Positions 36,432 to 46,268 of a stretch of 64,000 nucleotides of DNA are shown here, one piece after another. Position numbers and translations under genes: made by a program. The notes beneath the pieces are model-generated. The model ran no database searches and had not been told where the DNA came from. It saw nothing but the letters and a program-made list of their open reading frames with translations. Positions within the stretch are counted from its first letter, which is position 1. Every line of letters begins with the position of its first letter. Source of the DNA: Paraburkholderia sp. Its GTDB lineage: Bacteria; Pseudomonadota; Gammaproteobacteria; Burkholderiales; Burkholderiaceae. The stretch is taken from NCBI RefSeq assembly GCF_024281035.1, contig NZ_JAMXLH010000021.1:1-64000 (forward strand). Reading direction: 5' to 3'.

Positions 36432-37727
36432 TCAAGCCGTCTTGTACTGATTGCGCGCGGCTTCGGTGCGATAGAGCACGAGCGTCGCGATCAGGCCGCA
36501 AATAGCGGCAACGCCCATCCACGCGCCCGGCGCCGCCTTGTTGCCGCTCACGTGAATCAGATACGTCGAAATGGCGGGCGTGAAACCGCCGATCGTCGTC
36601 GCCAGGCTGTAGGCAAGCGAGAAGCCTGCTGTACGCACGTCGGCGGGCATGACCTCGGTGAGCGCCACGACCATCGCGCCGTTATAGCAGCCGTAAAGGA
36701 ACGACAGCCACAACTCGACGCTCAGCAGACGGCCGAACGACGGCTCGGCGACTAGCCACTGCACGGCCGGGTACGCCGTGAGGATCGTGAGGACGGTGAA
36801 GGTGATCAGCACCGGACGACGGCCGATGCGATCCGACACGGCACCGGACACCGGCAGCCAGAACAGGTTCGACAGACCGATGCAGACCGTGACGATGAGC
36901 GTATCGATATCGCTCAGCTTGAGCACTTCCCTGCCGAACGTCGGCGTATAGGCCGTGATCATGTAGAACGACACGGTCGTCATGATGACCATGCCCATGC
37001 CGCCGAGCACGATGCCCCAGTTCTGCAGCATGGAGGTCATGATCTCGCCGGTCGACGGACGATGCTTCTTCTTCGCGAACTCTTCGGTTTCCTGCAGCGA
37101 GCGGCGGATGATGAAGAGGAACGGCACGATCAGGCAGCCGATGATGAACGGCACGCGCCAGCCCCACGCGGTCATTTCTTCGACGGGCAGAACACGGTGC
37201 AGCACCACGCCGAGCAGCGCCGCGAACACGACGGCCACCTGCTGGCTGCCCGACTGCCACGACACATAGAACCCCTTGTTGCCCCTGGTCGCCATCTCGG
37301 ACAGATAGACCGAAACGCCGCCAAGCTCCACGCCCGCGGAGAAACCTTGCAGCAGCCGTCCGAGCAGGATGAGGATCGGAGCGACGAGGCCGATCGTCGC
37401 GTAGCCAGGCACCACCGCGACGGCGAGCGTGCCGAGCGCCATGAGGCCGAGCGTGAGGATCAGGCCTTTGCGACGGCCGTGATGGTCGATATACGCGCCG
37501 AGGACGATGGCGCCGAGCGGCCGCACGAGAAAGCCCGCGCCGAACACCGAAAGCGACAGCATCAGCGAAGCGAATGCGCTGTCACTCGGGAAAAAGGTCT
37601 TGGCAATCGCCGAGGCGAAATAGCCATAGACCATGAAGTCGTACATTTCCAGAAAGTTGCCGCTCGTGACGCGGAAAACAGTCCGGAATCTGGATTCTTT
37701 AGGAGCGACGGGGGACGCGATAGCCAT
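36432..37727 (-). CDS. MHS-family MFS transporter, citrate-proton symporter type
   Basis: 431-residue inner-membrane importer with 12 predicted helices. Family marks are [20 protein letters not shown] at the N-terminus, the loop 2-3 motif [16 protein letters not shown], and [20 protein letters not shown]. This closely matches the CitA/CitH and tricarballylate permease group more than the proline/betaine group, so citrate or a related tricarboxylate is the best guess. The start at 37727 was chosen because the conserved region begins soon after; the upstream extension is not membrane-like. Confidence 0.85.
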   Translation of the reverse strand: MAIASPVAPKESRFRTVFRVTSGNFLEMYDFMVYGYFASAIAKTFFPSDSAFASLMLSLSVFGAGFLVRPLGAIVLGAYIDHHGRRKGLILTLGLMALGTLAVAVVPGYATIGLVAPILILLGRLLQGFSAGVELGGVSVYLSEMATRGNKGFYVSWQSGSQQVAVVFAALLGVVLHRVLPVEEMTAWGWRVPFIIGCLIVPFLFIIRRSLQETEEFAKKKHRPSTGEIMTSMLQNWGIVLGGMGMVIMTTVSFYMITAYTPTFGREVLKLSDIDTLIVTVCIGLSNLFWLPVSGAVSDRIGRRPVLITFTVLTILTAYPAVQWLVAEPSFGRLLSVELWLSFLYGCYNGAMVVALTEVMPADVRTAGFSLAYSLATTIGGFTPAISTYLIHVSGNKAAPGAWMGVAAICGLIATLVLYRTEAARNQYKTA

Positions 37728-38101
37728 GGTGTTCTCTGCTCTCTGTTCTCTATTGAGGCTTGAGGCGGTCTGCTGCGCCGTGACCGGTCGGACAGACTGC
37801 GGAACATGGACTTCTCCGGGGAATGCGGCGCACGCGGATGCCGCCCGGCGGGAAATCATCATCCTGCCCGGTCACACCGCCAGATATCCGGGTTTCCCCT
37901 GAGGGCGAAGCGCAATTCACTTCAATATGGATTTCGTCAGTCTATTTCGATTCGTTTTCTTGTCTTGTCGACAGACGCTCAATGCGCGGGCGGGTTGTCG
38001 TAGGTCGTCGCGGTCGTCCTGTGCGGGCGCGCTTATCATGCACAATGTGACGCACACGCGCAGCCTTGCGCATCACTCGTTTCGACGTCCCCAGTCACCG
38101 C
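37728..38101. other. Divergent gap, MFS transporter to GNAT
   Basis: About 370 bp that must contain both promoters. No gene, repeat or clear operator was recognised. The middle part (37900-37990) is A/T-richer. Confidence 0.4.
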
Positions 38102-38629
38102 ATGTCCATCGCCTCGTTGACACTGCGTCCGGCCACGACCGCCGACGCCCCGCTGATCGCCGCCATGCACGCTGCCAGCTGGCAGGCCACTTACCGTCAC
38201 CTGCTGCCTGCGGCATTCCTCGACGATGAAGTCGACGCCGAACGCGCGGCCTGGTGGCGCGCACGCATGGAAGCGCCCGGCGGCGAGCGCCGCCTCGTGC
38301 TGATCGCCGAGGTCGACGAGATCACGCCCGCCGGGTTCGTGTGCGTCGAACGCCAGCCCGACTCGCCGTGGGGCGTGCTGCTCGACAATCTGCACACGCT
38401 GCCCGCCTGGCAGGGCATCGGCGTGGGCAAGCGGCTGATGCGCGCCGCACAGGACTGGGCCCGCGCGCGCGGCGAAGCGCAACTCTATCTGTATGTGCTC
38501 GAAGGCAATACGCCCGCGATTGCGTTCTATGAGCGGCAAGGCTGGCAATACTCGGGCGCCGAACCGGATCGCATGGGCGGCGTCGACATCACCGCATTGC
38601 GCTACGTGTATCCGCTCGACGCGGCGTGA
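38102..38629 (+). CDS. GNAT-family N-acetyltransferase
   Basis: 175-residue acetyltransferase: LRPATTADAPLIAAMHAASW at the N-terminus, the acetyl-CoA site LHTLPAWQGIGVGKRLM (Q-G-x-G-x-G), and LYVLEGNTPAIAFYERQGWQ. The substrate is unknown. ATG 38102 is preferred to a TTG at 38066. It is convergent with the amidotransferase gene. Confidence 0.85.
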   Translation: MSIASLTLRPATTADAPLIAAMHAASWQATYRHLLPAAFLDDEVDAERAAWWRARMEAPGGERRLVLIAEVDEITPAGFVCVERQPDSPWGVLLDNLHTLPAWQGIGVGKRLMRAAQDWARARGEAQLYLYVLEGNTPAIAFYERQGWQYSGAEPDRMGGVDITALRYVYPLDAA

Positions 38630-38834
38630 AACCAGGCTCGGCGCGCGGCAGGACTGGCACGCAGTCCCAATCAATCGAATCCTTCCCGGCGAGCGGCGCC
38701 AGCTCACCGGCGCCTTGCGCCCACGCCGCCGCAACACCACGAACCCGTGTTTTATTCACGGGCAGCGTGACACGGTCGAACCGGGCACGCGGCCTCCCCG
38801 CGGCCCATCGAACCCGATACGCGCTGGAAACGCG

Positions 38835-40157
38835 CTAAAAACGCGTCTCGCGCGCCGAGCGCAGAAAGGTATCGAGCAGCGGTGTGCAGTCGAGCAGTTC
38901 CGGCCCGCCCGCGCGATGGAATTCCGGATGCCACTGCACGCCGAGCACGAACGGCGCACGGCGGTAGCGCACCGCTTCGATCAGGCCGTCACCGGCAGAC
39001 ACCGCCTCGACCGTCAGATCGCGGCCCAGCGTTTTCACCGCCTGATGGTGGATCGAGTTGACGATCGCCTCGCGCCGCCCCGGAAACATGCTCGAAAGCG
39101 TGGAACCCTCGGGGAACGTAACCGCATGACGGTGCTGGTCGTAGTGCTCGCTCACGTGCACGCCCGCGGTCGGCACATCGGTGGCGATGTCCTGGTAGAG
39201 CGTCCCGCCGAATGCCACGTTGATCAGCTGGCAGCCGCGGCAAACGCCCAGCACCGGCTTGCCCGACTCCACGAACTCGTGCAGCAACTCCAGTTCATAC
39301 ATGTCGCGCACGCGGTCGCCCGGCCACTCGGGCCGCGCCGCCGATTCCGCGTAGGTCTGCGGCGAGACGTCGGCGCCGCCCTGAAGCAGCAGGCCGTCGA
39401 GATGCTTCGCGTAATCGCGCAGGCGGATATTGCTCGGATGCAGCATGCCCTGGTGGCCGACCGTCGGGATCATGAACACGATCACGTCGCGCGACATAAC
39501 CCAGTGCGCAATCGACTCTTCGAGATATTGCAGCGTCTTGCCGCGCAGGCCCCGCGCGCCCGGCTCCGGATGGAAGATCCGCGCCGATACGCCGATGCGC
39601 AGCGTGCGCTGCGTGATGCGCTGCCCCGCGCGGTCGAACAATTGCCGCGCGCGCGCAGCGACGATGCGGCCAAACACGGACCACGCCGAATCGTTCGGCT
39701 GCAGATAGCGCGGCGGATTGGGCGGCAGCGCGCCGGGCGGCGGCGGATTCTGCTTGCCGAAGTCCGGCGCCTGGCCGAAACCCGCGGGCGCTGCGCCCGG
39801 ACGCGGAGTCTCCGCTGGGGCGGGCGCGGTCTTGCCTGCGTCCGTCGTCTGCGGGAGGGGAATTTCAGGCACGTGCGCTGCCGCCTCTTGCTGCGCGAGC
39901 GCGGGCTCGCGTGCTGTTCCGCCCGGCCCTGTGGTCGGCCCTGTGGTCGACCCTGTCGTCGATCCTGTAATCGGCGCGCTCACGGGCGCATCGGCCGGGG
40001 CTGCGGGCGATGTGGAAGGCGGAGCAGATGGTGAACCGGAAGAAGCGCCGGACGAACCGGCTGAGGCGGTGGATTGGGCGGTGCCGGACGATCCGGCATC
40101 GGGGGGACGGCCAGCGCCGTCGGGAATCTCGGAGTGGTCGGAGTTGTTGTCGCTCAT
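38835..40157 (-). CDS. Class I glutamine amidotransferase, gamma-glutamyl-GABA hydrolase (PuuD) type, with long disordered N-terminus
   Basis: The C-terminal 280 residues form a peptidase C26/PuuD domain: nucleophile Cys in LGVCRGCQLINVAFGG, and His-Glu in VQWHPEFH, with LLLQGGADVSP and NSIHHQAV. PuuD hydrolyses gamma-glutamyl-GABA in putrescine breakdown. The first 150 residues or so are Ser/Thr/Pro/Ala/Gly-rich low complexity with GSTTGSTTGPTTGP and no signal peptide, absent from E. coli PuuD (254 aa). No other putrescine genes are adjacent, so the substrate is uncertain. Confidence 0.82.
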   Translation of the reverse strand: MSDNNSDHSEIPDGAGRPPDAGSSGTAQSTASAGSSGASSGSPSAPPSTSPAAPADAPVSAPITGSTTGSTTGPTTGPGGTAREPALAQQEAAAHVPEIPLPQTTDAGKTAPAPAETPRPGAAPAGFGQAPDFGKQNPPPPGALPPNPPRYLQPNDSAWSVFGRIVAARARQLFDRAGQRITQRTLRIGVSARIFHPEPGARGLRGKTLQYLEESIAHWVMSRDVIVFMIPTVGHQGMLHPSNIRLRDYAKHLDGLLLQGGADVSPQTYAESAARPEWPGDRVRDMYELELLHEFVESGKPVLGVCRGCQLINVAFGGTLYQDIATDVPTAGVHVSEHYDQHRHAVTFPEGSTLSSMFPGRREAIVNSIHHQAVKTLGRDLTVEAVSAGDGLIEAVRYRRAPFVLGVQWHPEFHRAGGPELLDCTPLLDTFLRSARETRF

Positions 40158-40299
40158 GACGTGGGGTCAGGCGCGCGGCGCGCGAACGATTAACACGGGA
40201 CGATTATGCGTCGCCCCGCCTGGAGCCGCCAGTCCCGTGCACAGTTCCCGCCAGCGGCCACCAGCGCGCCATCGCCGGAGCGCCGGCAAAACCGGGCGT

Positions 40300-42057
40300 T
40301 CACGCGTCGGGCCGCTCGTCGAACGTCTCGCGCAACGCGATCTGCATCGACGCGTGGATCTTCACGCACCAGCGCCACAGCAGCATCGTGAGCCCCGCCG
40401 CACCCGCCAGCAGGCCGATCAGATAGCCGGTCGGCGGCAGGATCGTCCGCGAAAGTCCCGCGACGAGGAGGAAAACGCCCACCATCGCGAGCACCGGCAC
40501 GATTTCGGCGATCGTATGGCGCAGCGCGCGCGTCAAGCGCCCCGCATGCTCGGGATTCACGCTCACCTCGGCCAGCAGCAGCGCGAGCGACTGCATCTTG
40601 CGCCACACGGCCACGAGAAACGGCATCGCGATCAGCAGCGCCCCGCCCCACAGCACGACGCGCTGAATGTGCGCATCGGGCAGCCACGCCGACAACGCCG
40701 GCGCCGCGTAGTACGCGCCATAGGACACGCCGATGAAAATCGCCGACACGAGCGCGAGATTCACGGCCACCTGCACCACGATGCGCCGCACGAGCGTGAA
40801 GAAGGTCGGCCCCGACGAGCGCGGCATGAGGCTGCTCAGCCACTGGCCGTAAAGCGCGAACACGTTCGAGACGGCGGACGGCATGGCGCGCGCGAGCTTT
40901 TGCGAAAGCGGATCGGCGAAGCGGATCAGGTACGGCGTCGTGAGCGTCGTGATGGCCGAGACGGCGACGGCAATCGGATAGAGGAAGCCGCTCGTCACCT
41001 TGAGCGTGAGGCCGAGCGACGCGATGATGAACGAGAACTCGCCGATCTGCGAGACGGTCATGCCCACGCGCATCGACGTGCGTCCGTCGCTGCCCGCGAG
41101 GAAGGTGCCGAGCCCGCACGAGACGAGCTTGCCGAGCACCACCGCCAGCGAAATCACGGCGATCGGCCACGCGTATTCCACCATCACGTGCGGATTGAGC
41201 ATGAGCCCGACCGTCACGAAAAAGATCGCGGAAAAAGCGTCGCGCAACGGCGCGATCAGGTGCTCGATGCGATGCAGATGCCGCGACTCGGCCATGATCG
41301 CGCCGATGAGGAACGCACCGAGCGCGATCGAATAATCGAGCTTCACGACCAGCAGGCAGAATCCGAAGCAAAAGCCCAGCACGGAAATGAGCAGCATCTC
41401 GTCGCTCCCCACGCGCGCGACGTAGCCGAGCAGACGCGGCACGACCATGATGCCCGCGAGCAGCGACACCACCATAAACAGCAGCAGCTTGCTGAGCGTG
41501 ATGAACGCGATGCCGGGCGAGAGTTCGCCGGTCTGCGCGAGGCCGCCGAGCAGCACAAGCATCGCGATGCCGAGAATGTCCTCGACAATCAGGATGCCGA
41601 ACACGAGCTGCGCAAACTTCTCGCGCTTGAGGCCGAGGTCGGAGAGCGCCTTGACAATGATCGTGGTCGAGGAAATGGCGAGAATCGCACCGAGAAAGAG
41701 CGCATCCATGGCGCTCCAGCCGAACGCGCGGCCGATCTCGTAGCCGATCCACATCATCAGCGCGATTTCGGAGACTGCCGCGATGATCGCGGTCACGCCG
41801 ACCTGGAAGAGCTTCTTCAGGCTGAATTCGAGCCCGAGCGAAAACATCAGGAATACGACGCCGAGCTCGCCCATCGTCTGGATGGTCTGCTCGCCGTGAA
41901 TGAGCGGAAACGGCGGCGTGTACGGCCCGATGATGACGCCCGCGGCGATATAGCCGAGCACCACCGGCTGCTTCAGGCGATGAAACAGCACCGTGACGAC
42001 GCCGGCCAGCGCCATCACGACAGCCAGATCCTGAATGAAGCCGATTTCCTGATGCAT
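40300..42057 (-). CDS. CPA2-family cation/proton antiporter (KefB/YbaL-like, lacking the NAD domain)
   Basis: 585-residue membrane protein with about 12-13 helices. N-terminal antiporter motifs are HRLKQPVVLGYIAAGVIIGP, GELGVVFLMFSLGLEFS, and ISSTTIIVKAL followed by GILIVEDILGIAML with the conserved Asp. Unlike KefB/KefC there is no C-terminal TrkA-N domain; instead two further hydrophobic segments and a short polar tail follow from residue 430 on. Probably exchanges K+ or Na+ for H+ at the inner membrane. Confidence 0.87.
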   Translation of the reverse strand: MHQEIGFIQDLAVVMALAGVVTVLFHRLKQPVVLGYIAAGVIIGPYTPPFPLIHGEQTIQTMGELGVVFLMFSLGLEFSLKKLFQVGVTAIIAAVSEIALMMWIGYEIGRAFGWSAMDALFLGAILAISSTTIIVKALSDLGLKREKFAQLVFGILIVEDILGIAMLVLLGGLAQTGELSPGIAFITLSKLLLFMVVSLLAGIMVVPRLLGYVARVGSDEMLLISVLGFCFGFCLLVVKLDYSIALGAFLIGAIMAESRHLHRIEHLIAPLRDAFSAIFFVTVGLMLNPHVMVEYAWPIAVISLAVVLGKLVSCGLGTFLAGSDGRTSMRVGMTVSQIGEFSFIIASLGLTLKVTSGFLYPIAVAVSAITTLTTPYLIRFADPLSQKLARAMPSAVSNVFALYGQWLSSLMPRSSGPTFFTLVRRIVVQVAVNLALVSAIFIGVSYGAYYAAPALSAWLPDAHIQRVVLWGGALLIAMPFLVAVWRKMQSLALLLAEVSVNPEHAGRLTRALRHTIAEIVPVLAMVGVFLLVAGLSRTILPPTGYLIGLLAGAAGLTMLLWRWCVKIHASMQIALRETFDERPDA

Positions 42058-42219
42058 GCGGGATAGACCTTACAAATTGCTGACGAAGAACGAAATCTTA
42101 ACCGATGGACGTGCCAATCCCAACTACGCTACGGTGAAAATACGGCCCTACAATAACGAGCCCCTGGCCGCAGTCCGCACGCCGCTGCCGGGCTGGGCAG
42201 CTCACTCTTTCATGACGCC

Positions 42220-43617
42220 ATGACGACCGATTTCACCCCGTTTGCCCCGCTTGCCCGGCTTGCCGCCGATCTCGGCGCCGGCCGCACGACGAGCCGCGCG
42301 CTCGTCGAAACCGCGCTTGCGCGCATCGCCGACCCGTCGGGCCAGGGCGCAACCGTCTTCACGCACGTCGATGCCGCGCGCGCACGCGCCGTCGCCGACG
42401 CGCACGACCGCCTGCGCGCCTCGGGCACCGTGCTCTCGCCGCTCGCGGGCATTCCTGTCTCGGTGAAGGATCTGTTCGACATCGAAGGCGAAGTTACGCG
42501 GGCGGGCTCCACCGCGCTGCGCGACGCGCCGCCCGCGCAGGCCGACGCCGCCGCCGTCGCGCGCCTGCGCCACGCGGGCGCCGTGCTGATCGGGCGGACC
42601 AACATGAGCGAGTTCGCGTTCTCGGGACTCGGGCTGAATCCGCACTACGGCACCCCGCTCTCGCCGTACCGGCGGGGCATCGCGGGCAAGGCGGGCAAGG
42701 CGGGTGATGAGCGCGTGGCGGGCGGCTCGTCGTCCGGGGCGGCGGCCTCCGTGGCCGACGGCATGGCCGCCGTCGCGCTCGGCACGGACACGGGCGGCTC
42801 GATCCGCATCCCGGCAGCGTTCTGCGGCCTGACGGGCTTCAAGCCGACTGCCGCACGCGTCCCGAAGACCGGCGCCGTCCCGCTTTCGCCGACGCTCGAC
42901 TCGTTCGGCCCGATCGGCAACAGCGTCGCGTGCTGCGCGCTCGTCGACCGCATCCTCGCCGGGCTCGCGCCGCACGTGCCGGCCGCGCGCCATCTCGAAG
43001 GCGTGCGGCTCGGCGTGCTGACCAACTACGTGAACGACGGCATCGAGCCAGAAGTTGCCGACGCAATCGACACCGCGCTCAGGCACCTCGACGCCGCGGG
43101 CGCGATCGTCTCGGAAGTGCGCTTCGCCGCACTCGACCGGCTGCCGGAGATCAACCGCTACGGCTTCTCGCCGATCGAAGCCTACGCGTGGCATCGCGAG
43201 CTGATCGCGCAGCACCGCGACGAATACGATCCGCGCGTGCTGACCCGCATCCTGAAGGGCGAGCCGGCCCGCGCCTGCGACTACCTCGACCTGATCGCCG
43301 CGCGCGCGGCCGTGCTCGAAGAGGCGCAGGCGACGCTCTGGTCGCGCTTCGACGCCGTGATCGCGCCCACCGTGCCGATCGCGCCGCCGCCGCTTGCGCC
43401 GCTCGCCGCCGACAACGACGTCTTCGCGCAGACCAACGCCCTCGTGTTGCGCAACCCGAGTGCGTTCAATTTCCTCGATGCGTGCGCACTCTCGCTGCCG
43501 TGCCACCACCATGGCGCGGCGCCGGTCGGGCTCATGCTCGTCGGTGCGCCTTACGCCGACGACGCGCTGCTCGCCATCGGGCGCGGCGTCGAAGCCGTGC
43601 TCGCGCCGTTACGCTGA
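42220..43617 (+). CDS. Amidase (amidase signature family)
   Basis: 465-residue hydrolase with the full Ser-cisSer-Lys triad: Lys in GIPVSVKDLFD, cis-Ser in AGGSSSGAAASVADG, and nucleophile Ser in GTDTGGSIRIPAAFCG. It is GatA-like, but no gatB/gatC are adjacent and it is a stand-alone gene, so a catabolic amidase is more likely. Ala/Gly/Lys-rich insertion (AGKAGKAGDE) lies between the two motifs. Divergent from the antiporter. Confidence 0.88.
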   Translation: MTTDFTPFAPLARLAADLGAGRTTSRALVETALARIADPSGQGATVFTHVDAARARAVADAHDRLRASGTVLSPLAGIPVSVKDLFDIEGEVTRAGSTALRDAPPAQADAAAVARLRHAGAVLIGRTNMSEFAFSGLGLNPHYGTPLSPYRRGIAGKAGKAGDERVAGGSSSGAAASVADGMAAVALGTDTGGSIRIPAAFCGLTGFKPTAARVPKTGAVPLSPTLDSFGPIGNSVACCALVDRILAGLAPHVPAARHLEGVRLGVLTNYVNDGIEPEVADAIDTALRHLDAAGAIVSEVRFAALDRLPEINRYGFSPIEAYAWHRELIAQHRDEYDPRVLTRILKGEPARACDYLDLIAARAAVLEEAQATLWSRFDAVIAPTVPIAPPPLAPLAADNDVFAQTNALVLRNPSAFNFLDACALSLPCHHHGAAPVGLMLVGAPYADDALLAIGRGVEAVLAPLR

Positions 43618-43840
43618 GGTGTGCTGACGGGCACTGATGCACGCTTGAAGTGTGGCGTGAAGCGCGCTGAATGACGCTGAAATCCGGGGATACGGCCCGC
43701 CTCGCGCGGGCCGCGTTGTTCGCGAACTCTGCACACGATCAAGTCCGCCAAGCGCGCGGGGCGCATCCTTCGCGCTAGAATCGCGGACACGCCGTCGCAG
43801 CCCACACACGCTGCGCCATTCAAATCGCCATCCGACACAC

Positions 43841-44371
43841 ATGAACGACGATAACGCGCTGTTGCGCCGCGAGCGCGGCCTCCTGGTCCTCCTCGCTCTG
43901 ATTTCCCTCGCGCTAGTGGGCGGCGCCCTCTACATGCAGCACTACAGGAGCGAAGATCCCTGTCCGCTGTGCATTATCCAGCGCTACTTCTTCCTGCTGG
44001 TTGCCGTGTTCGCGTTCCTCGGCGCGCGTCTGTCGAGCTGGCGCGGCGTGCGCGTACTCGAAGCCCTGGTCGTGCTGTCGGCACTGGGCGGCATCATCGC
44101 CTCGGCGCGGCTCGTCTGGGTGCAGGCGTTCCCGAACATGAGCTGCGGCTTCGACGTGCTGCAGCCCGTCGTCGACAGCCTGCCGCCCGCGAAGTGGCTC
44201 CCGGGCGTCTTCAAGGTCCAGGGCCTGTGCGAGACGATCTATCCGCCGATCCTCGGCGTATCGATGCCCGCGTGGTCGCTGATCGCGTTCGTCTGCATGT
44301 TCGTGACCGTGCTCTCGAGCCTGTGGCGCAACCGTCGCCGCCAGGTGTCGTGGCCCGGCATCCGCCGCTGA
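43841..44371 (+). CDS. dsbB: Disulfide bond formation protein B
   Basis: Inner-membrane oxidase that regenerates DsbA using ubiquinone. 176 residues with four transmembrane helices, the first redox pair in [11 protein letters not shown] (about 40-50) and the second formed by Cys in [10 protein letters not shown] and [11 protein letters not shown] in the long periplasmic loop. All four catalytic cysteines are present. Confidence 0.96.
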   Translation: MNDDNALLRRERGLLVLLALISLALVGGALYMQHYRSEDPCPLCIIQRYFFLLVAVFAFLGARLSSWRGVRVLEALVVLSALGGIIASARLVWVQAFPNMSCGFDVLQPVVDSLPPAKWLPGVFKVQGLCETIYPPILGVSMPAWSLIAFVCMFVTVLSSLWRNRRRQVSWPGIRR

Positions 44372-44711
44372 TCCACCGCCAGTCAGCCAGGCGGCTCATC
44401 GCACTCGTTGCATCTGCCGCACCGCTTGCACCGGCTGCGCCCGTGGCGCATGCGGCATATCCGGCACCCGTGGCGCCCATCGCGGCGCCACCGCCGCGCC
44501 GTCTTCCCATGGCATCCACCGCCAAAGGGCGGGATCGCACCCGCCCGCCGTCATGACGGCCGCCTGATAACCCCCATCCTCGGCGGGGAATACTTTCCTC
44601 GCCCGAGCAGTGCTATCTTGCAAAAAGGATGGCGATCTACGTGCGCGAGGCCGGCTCCGGCAAGCCCCCTGCGTAACGCGCGCCCGATCCGCAATGTCTT
44701 CCGGATCCATC
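44372..44711. other. Gap between dsbB and xdhA
   Basis: About 340 bp, mostly GC-rich. No convincing ORF, terminator or operator was recognised, although the xdh promoter must be here; the stretch near 44610-44640 (CTATCTTGCAAAAAGGATGG) is less GC-rich. Confidence 0.4.
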
Positions 44712-46268
44712 ATGACAAAGCAAACCATCCGATTCTTGCGCCGGGGCGCCGTGCACGAAGTCAGCGACGTTCCGGTCACGCGCACGGTACTGCAATACCT
44801 GCGTGAAGACCTGCATGCCTGCGGCACCAAGGAAGGCTGTGCAGAGGGCGATTGCGGCGCATGCACGGTGGTCGTCGGCGAACTCGACGCCAACGGGCGT
44901 CTCGTCCTCAAAGCCGTCAACGCCTGCATCCAGTTCCTGCCCACGCTCGACGGCCGCGCCCTCTTCACCGTCGAAGACCTGCGCGCGCCCGATGGCGCAC
45001 TGCATCCGGTCCAGCAAGCACTCGTCGACTGTCATGGCTCGCAGTGCGGCTTCTGCACGCCCGGCTTCACGATGTCGCTGTGGGCGCTCTACGAACGCCA
45101 GAGCGTCGATGCGGGCGTGCCCTCGCGCGACGAAATCAACCGGACCCTTTCGGGCAACCTGTGCCGCTGCACCGGCTACCGGCCCATCGTCGACGCCGCC
45201 CGCAGCATGTTCGACTACACGCGCCACGCACGCGCCGCGCTCGATCGCACGGCCATCGAAGACGCCCTGCACAAGCTCCAGCGCCCCGCCACATTCGAAT
45301 ACCGCGGCCCCGATGCGCGCGGCGCCGGGTACGCCGAAGCCACCTTCTTCGCGCCGCGCACGCTCGCCGAGTTCGCCGCGCTGCGCGCCGCACGCCCCGA
45401 AGCGCGCGTGCTCGCCGGCAGCACCGACATCGGCCTGTGGGTCACGAAGCAGTTTCGCGATCTGGGCGATTTGATCTACACCGGCAACGTCGCCGAGCTG
45501 CGCGCGCTCACGCACGAGGCACACGCAATCGCGATCGGCGCCGCCGTGCCGCTCGAAGAGGCCTACGCCGCGCTGACCGTCGACTATCCCGAACTCGCGG
45601 AACTGTGGGCGCGCTTCGCGTCGCCGCCGATCCGCAATGCGGGGACGCTCGGCGGCAACATCGCGAACGGCTCGCCGATCGGCGATTCGATGCCCGCGCT
45701 GCTCGCGCTCGACACGCAACTCGTGCTGCGCCGCGCCGACGACGTGCGCATGCTGCCGCTCGCCGCGTTCTACACGGGCTATCAGAAGAATGCGCTCGCA
45801 CCGGGCGAGTTCATCGAGGCGCTTCGCGTGCCGCGCCGCGCACCTGCTCTGCGCTTTCGCACCTACAAGATCTCGAAGCGCTACGACCAGGACATCTCCG
45901 CGGTATGTGCGGCGTTCGCACTCGACATCGGCGAGGACGGCGTAATCGCGCTCGCACGCGTCGCGTTCGGCGGCATGGCCGCCACGCCGCTGCGCGCCGC
46001 CCATGCCGAGGCCGCGCTGAGCGGCGCGCGCTGGGACGAAGCGGCCGTGCTGCGCGCGATGGACGCGCTCGCCGCCGACTACACGCCGCTCACGGATCTG
46101 CGTGCGAGCGCCGCGTATCGCATGAAGGTCGCGCGCAACCTGTTGTGGCGCTGCTGGCTGGAAACGCGCGACGACGCTCCGCTCGCGCCGCACGAGGTCA
46201 ACGCGTTCGCCTTCGAAGGCGAGGACGCGGACAAGGGCAGCGTGGCGCTCGCAGGAGACACGCGATGA
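44712..46268 (+). CDS. xdhA: Xanthine dehydrogenase small subunit (FeS/FAD)
   Basis: Carries the two [2Fe-2S] clusters and FAD for electron transfer from the molybdenum site to NAD+. In 518 residues: plant-type ferredoxin domain with cluster cysteines in GTKEGCAEGDCGACTV, the second cluster domain GSQCGFCTPGFTMSLWALY and GNLCRCTGYRPIVDA (about 105-160), then the FAD domain from about 190 (AGSTDIGLWVTKQ, TLGGNIANGSPIGDSMPAL). The start at 44712 fits the conserved MTKQTIRFLRRG; ATG 44694 is an alternative. Its stop overlaps the xdhB start by ATGA. Confidence 0.95.
   Translation: MTKQTIRFLRRGAVHEVSDVPVTRTVLQYLREDLHACGTKEGCAEGDCGACTVVVGELDANGRLVLKAVNACIQFLPTLDGRALFTVEDLRAPDGALHPVQQALVDCHGSQCGFCTPGFTMSLWALYERQSVDAGVPSRDEINRTLSGNLCRCTGYRPIVDAARSMFDYTRHARAALDRTAIEDALHKLQRPATFEYRGPDARGAGYAEATFFAPRTLAEFAALRAARPEARVLAGSTDIGLWVTKQFRDLGDLIYTGNVAELRALTHEAHAIAIGAAVPLEEAYAALTVDYPELAELWARFASPPIRNAGTLGGNIANGSPIGDSMPALLALDTQLVLRRADDVRMLPLAAFYTGYQKNALAPGEFIEALRVPRRAPALRFRTYKISKRYDQDISAVCAAFALDIGEDGVIALARVAFGGMAATPLRAAHAEAALSGARWDEAAVLRAMDALAADYTPLTDLRASAAYRMKVARNLLWRCWLETRDDAPLAPHEVNAFAFEGEDADKGSVALAGDTR

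Noticed and set aside
39718..42066. 782-codon plus-strand frame over the PuuD-like and antiporter genes
   Set aside because: His/Glu/Arg-rich composition with no domain; both opposite genes are convincing.
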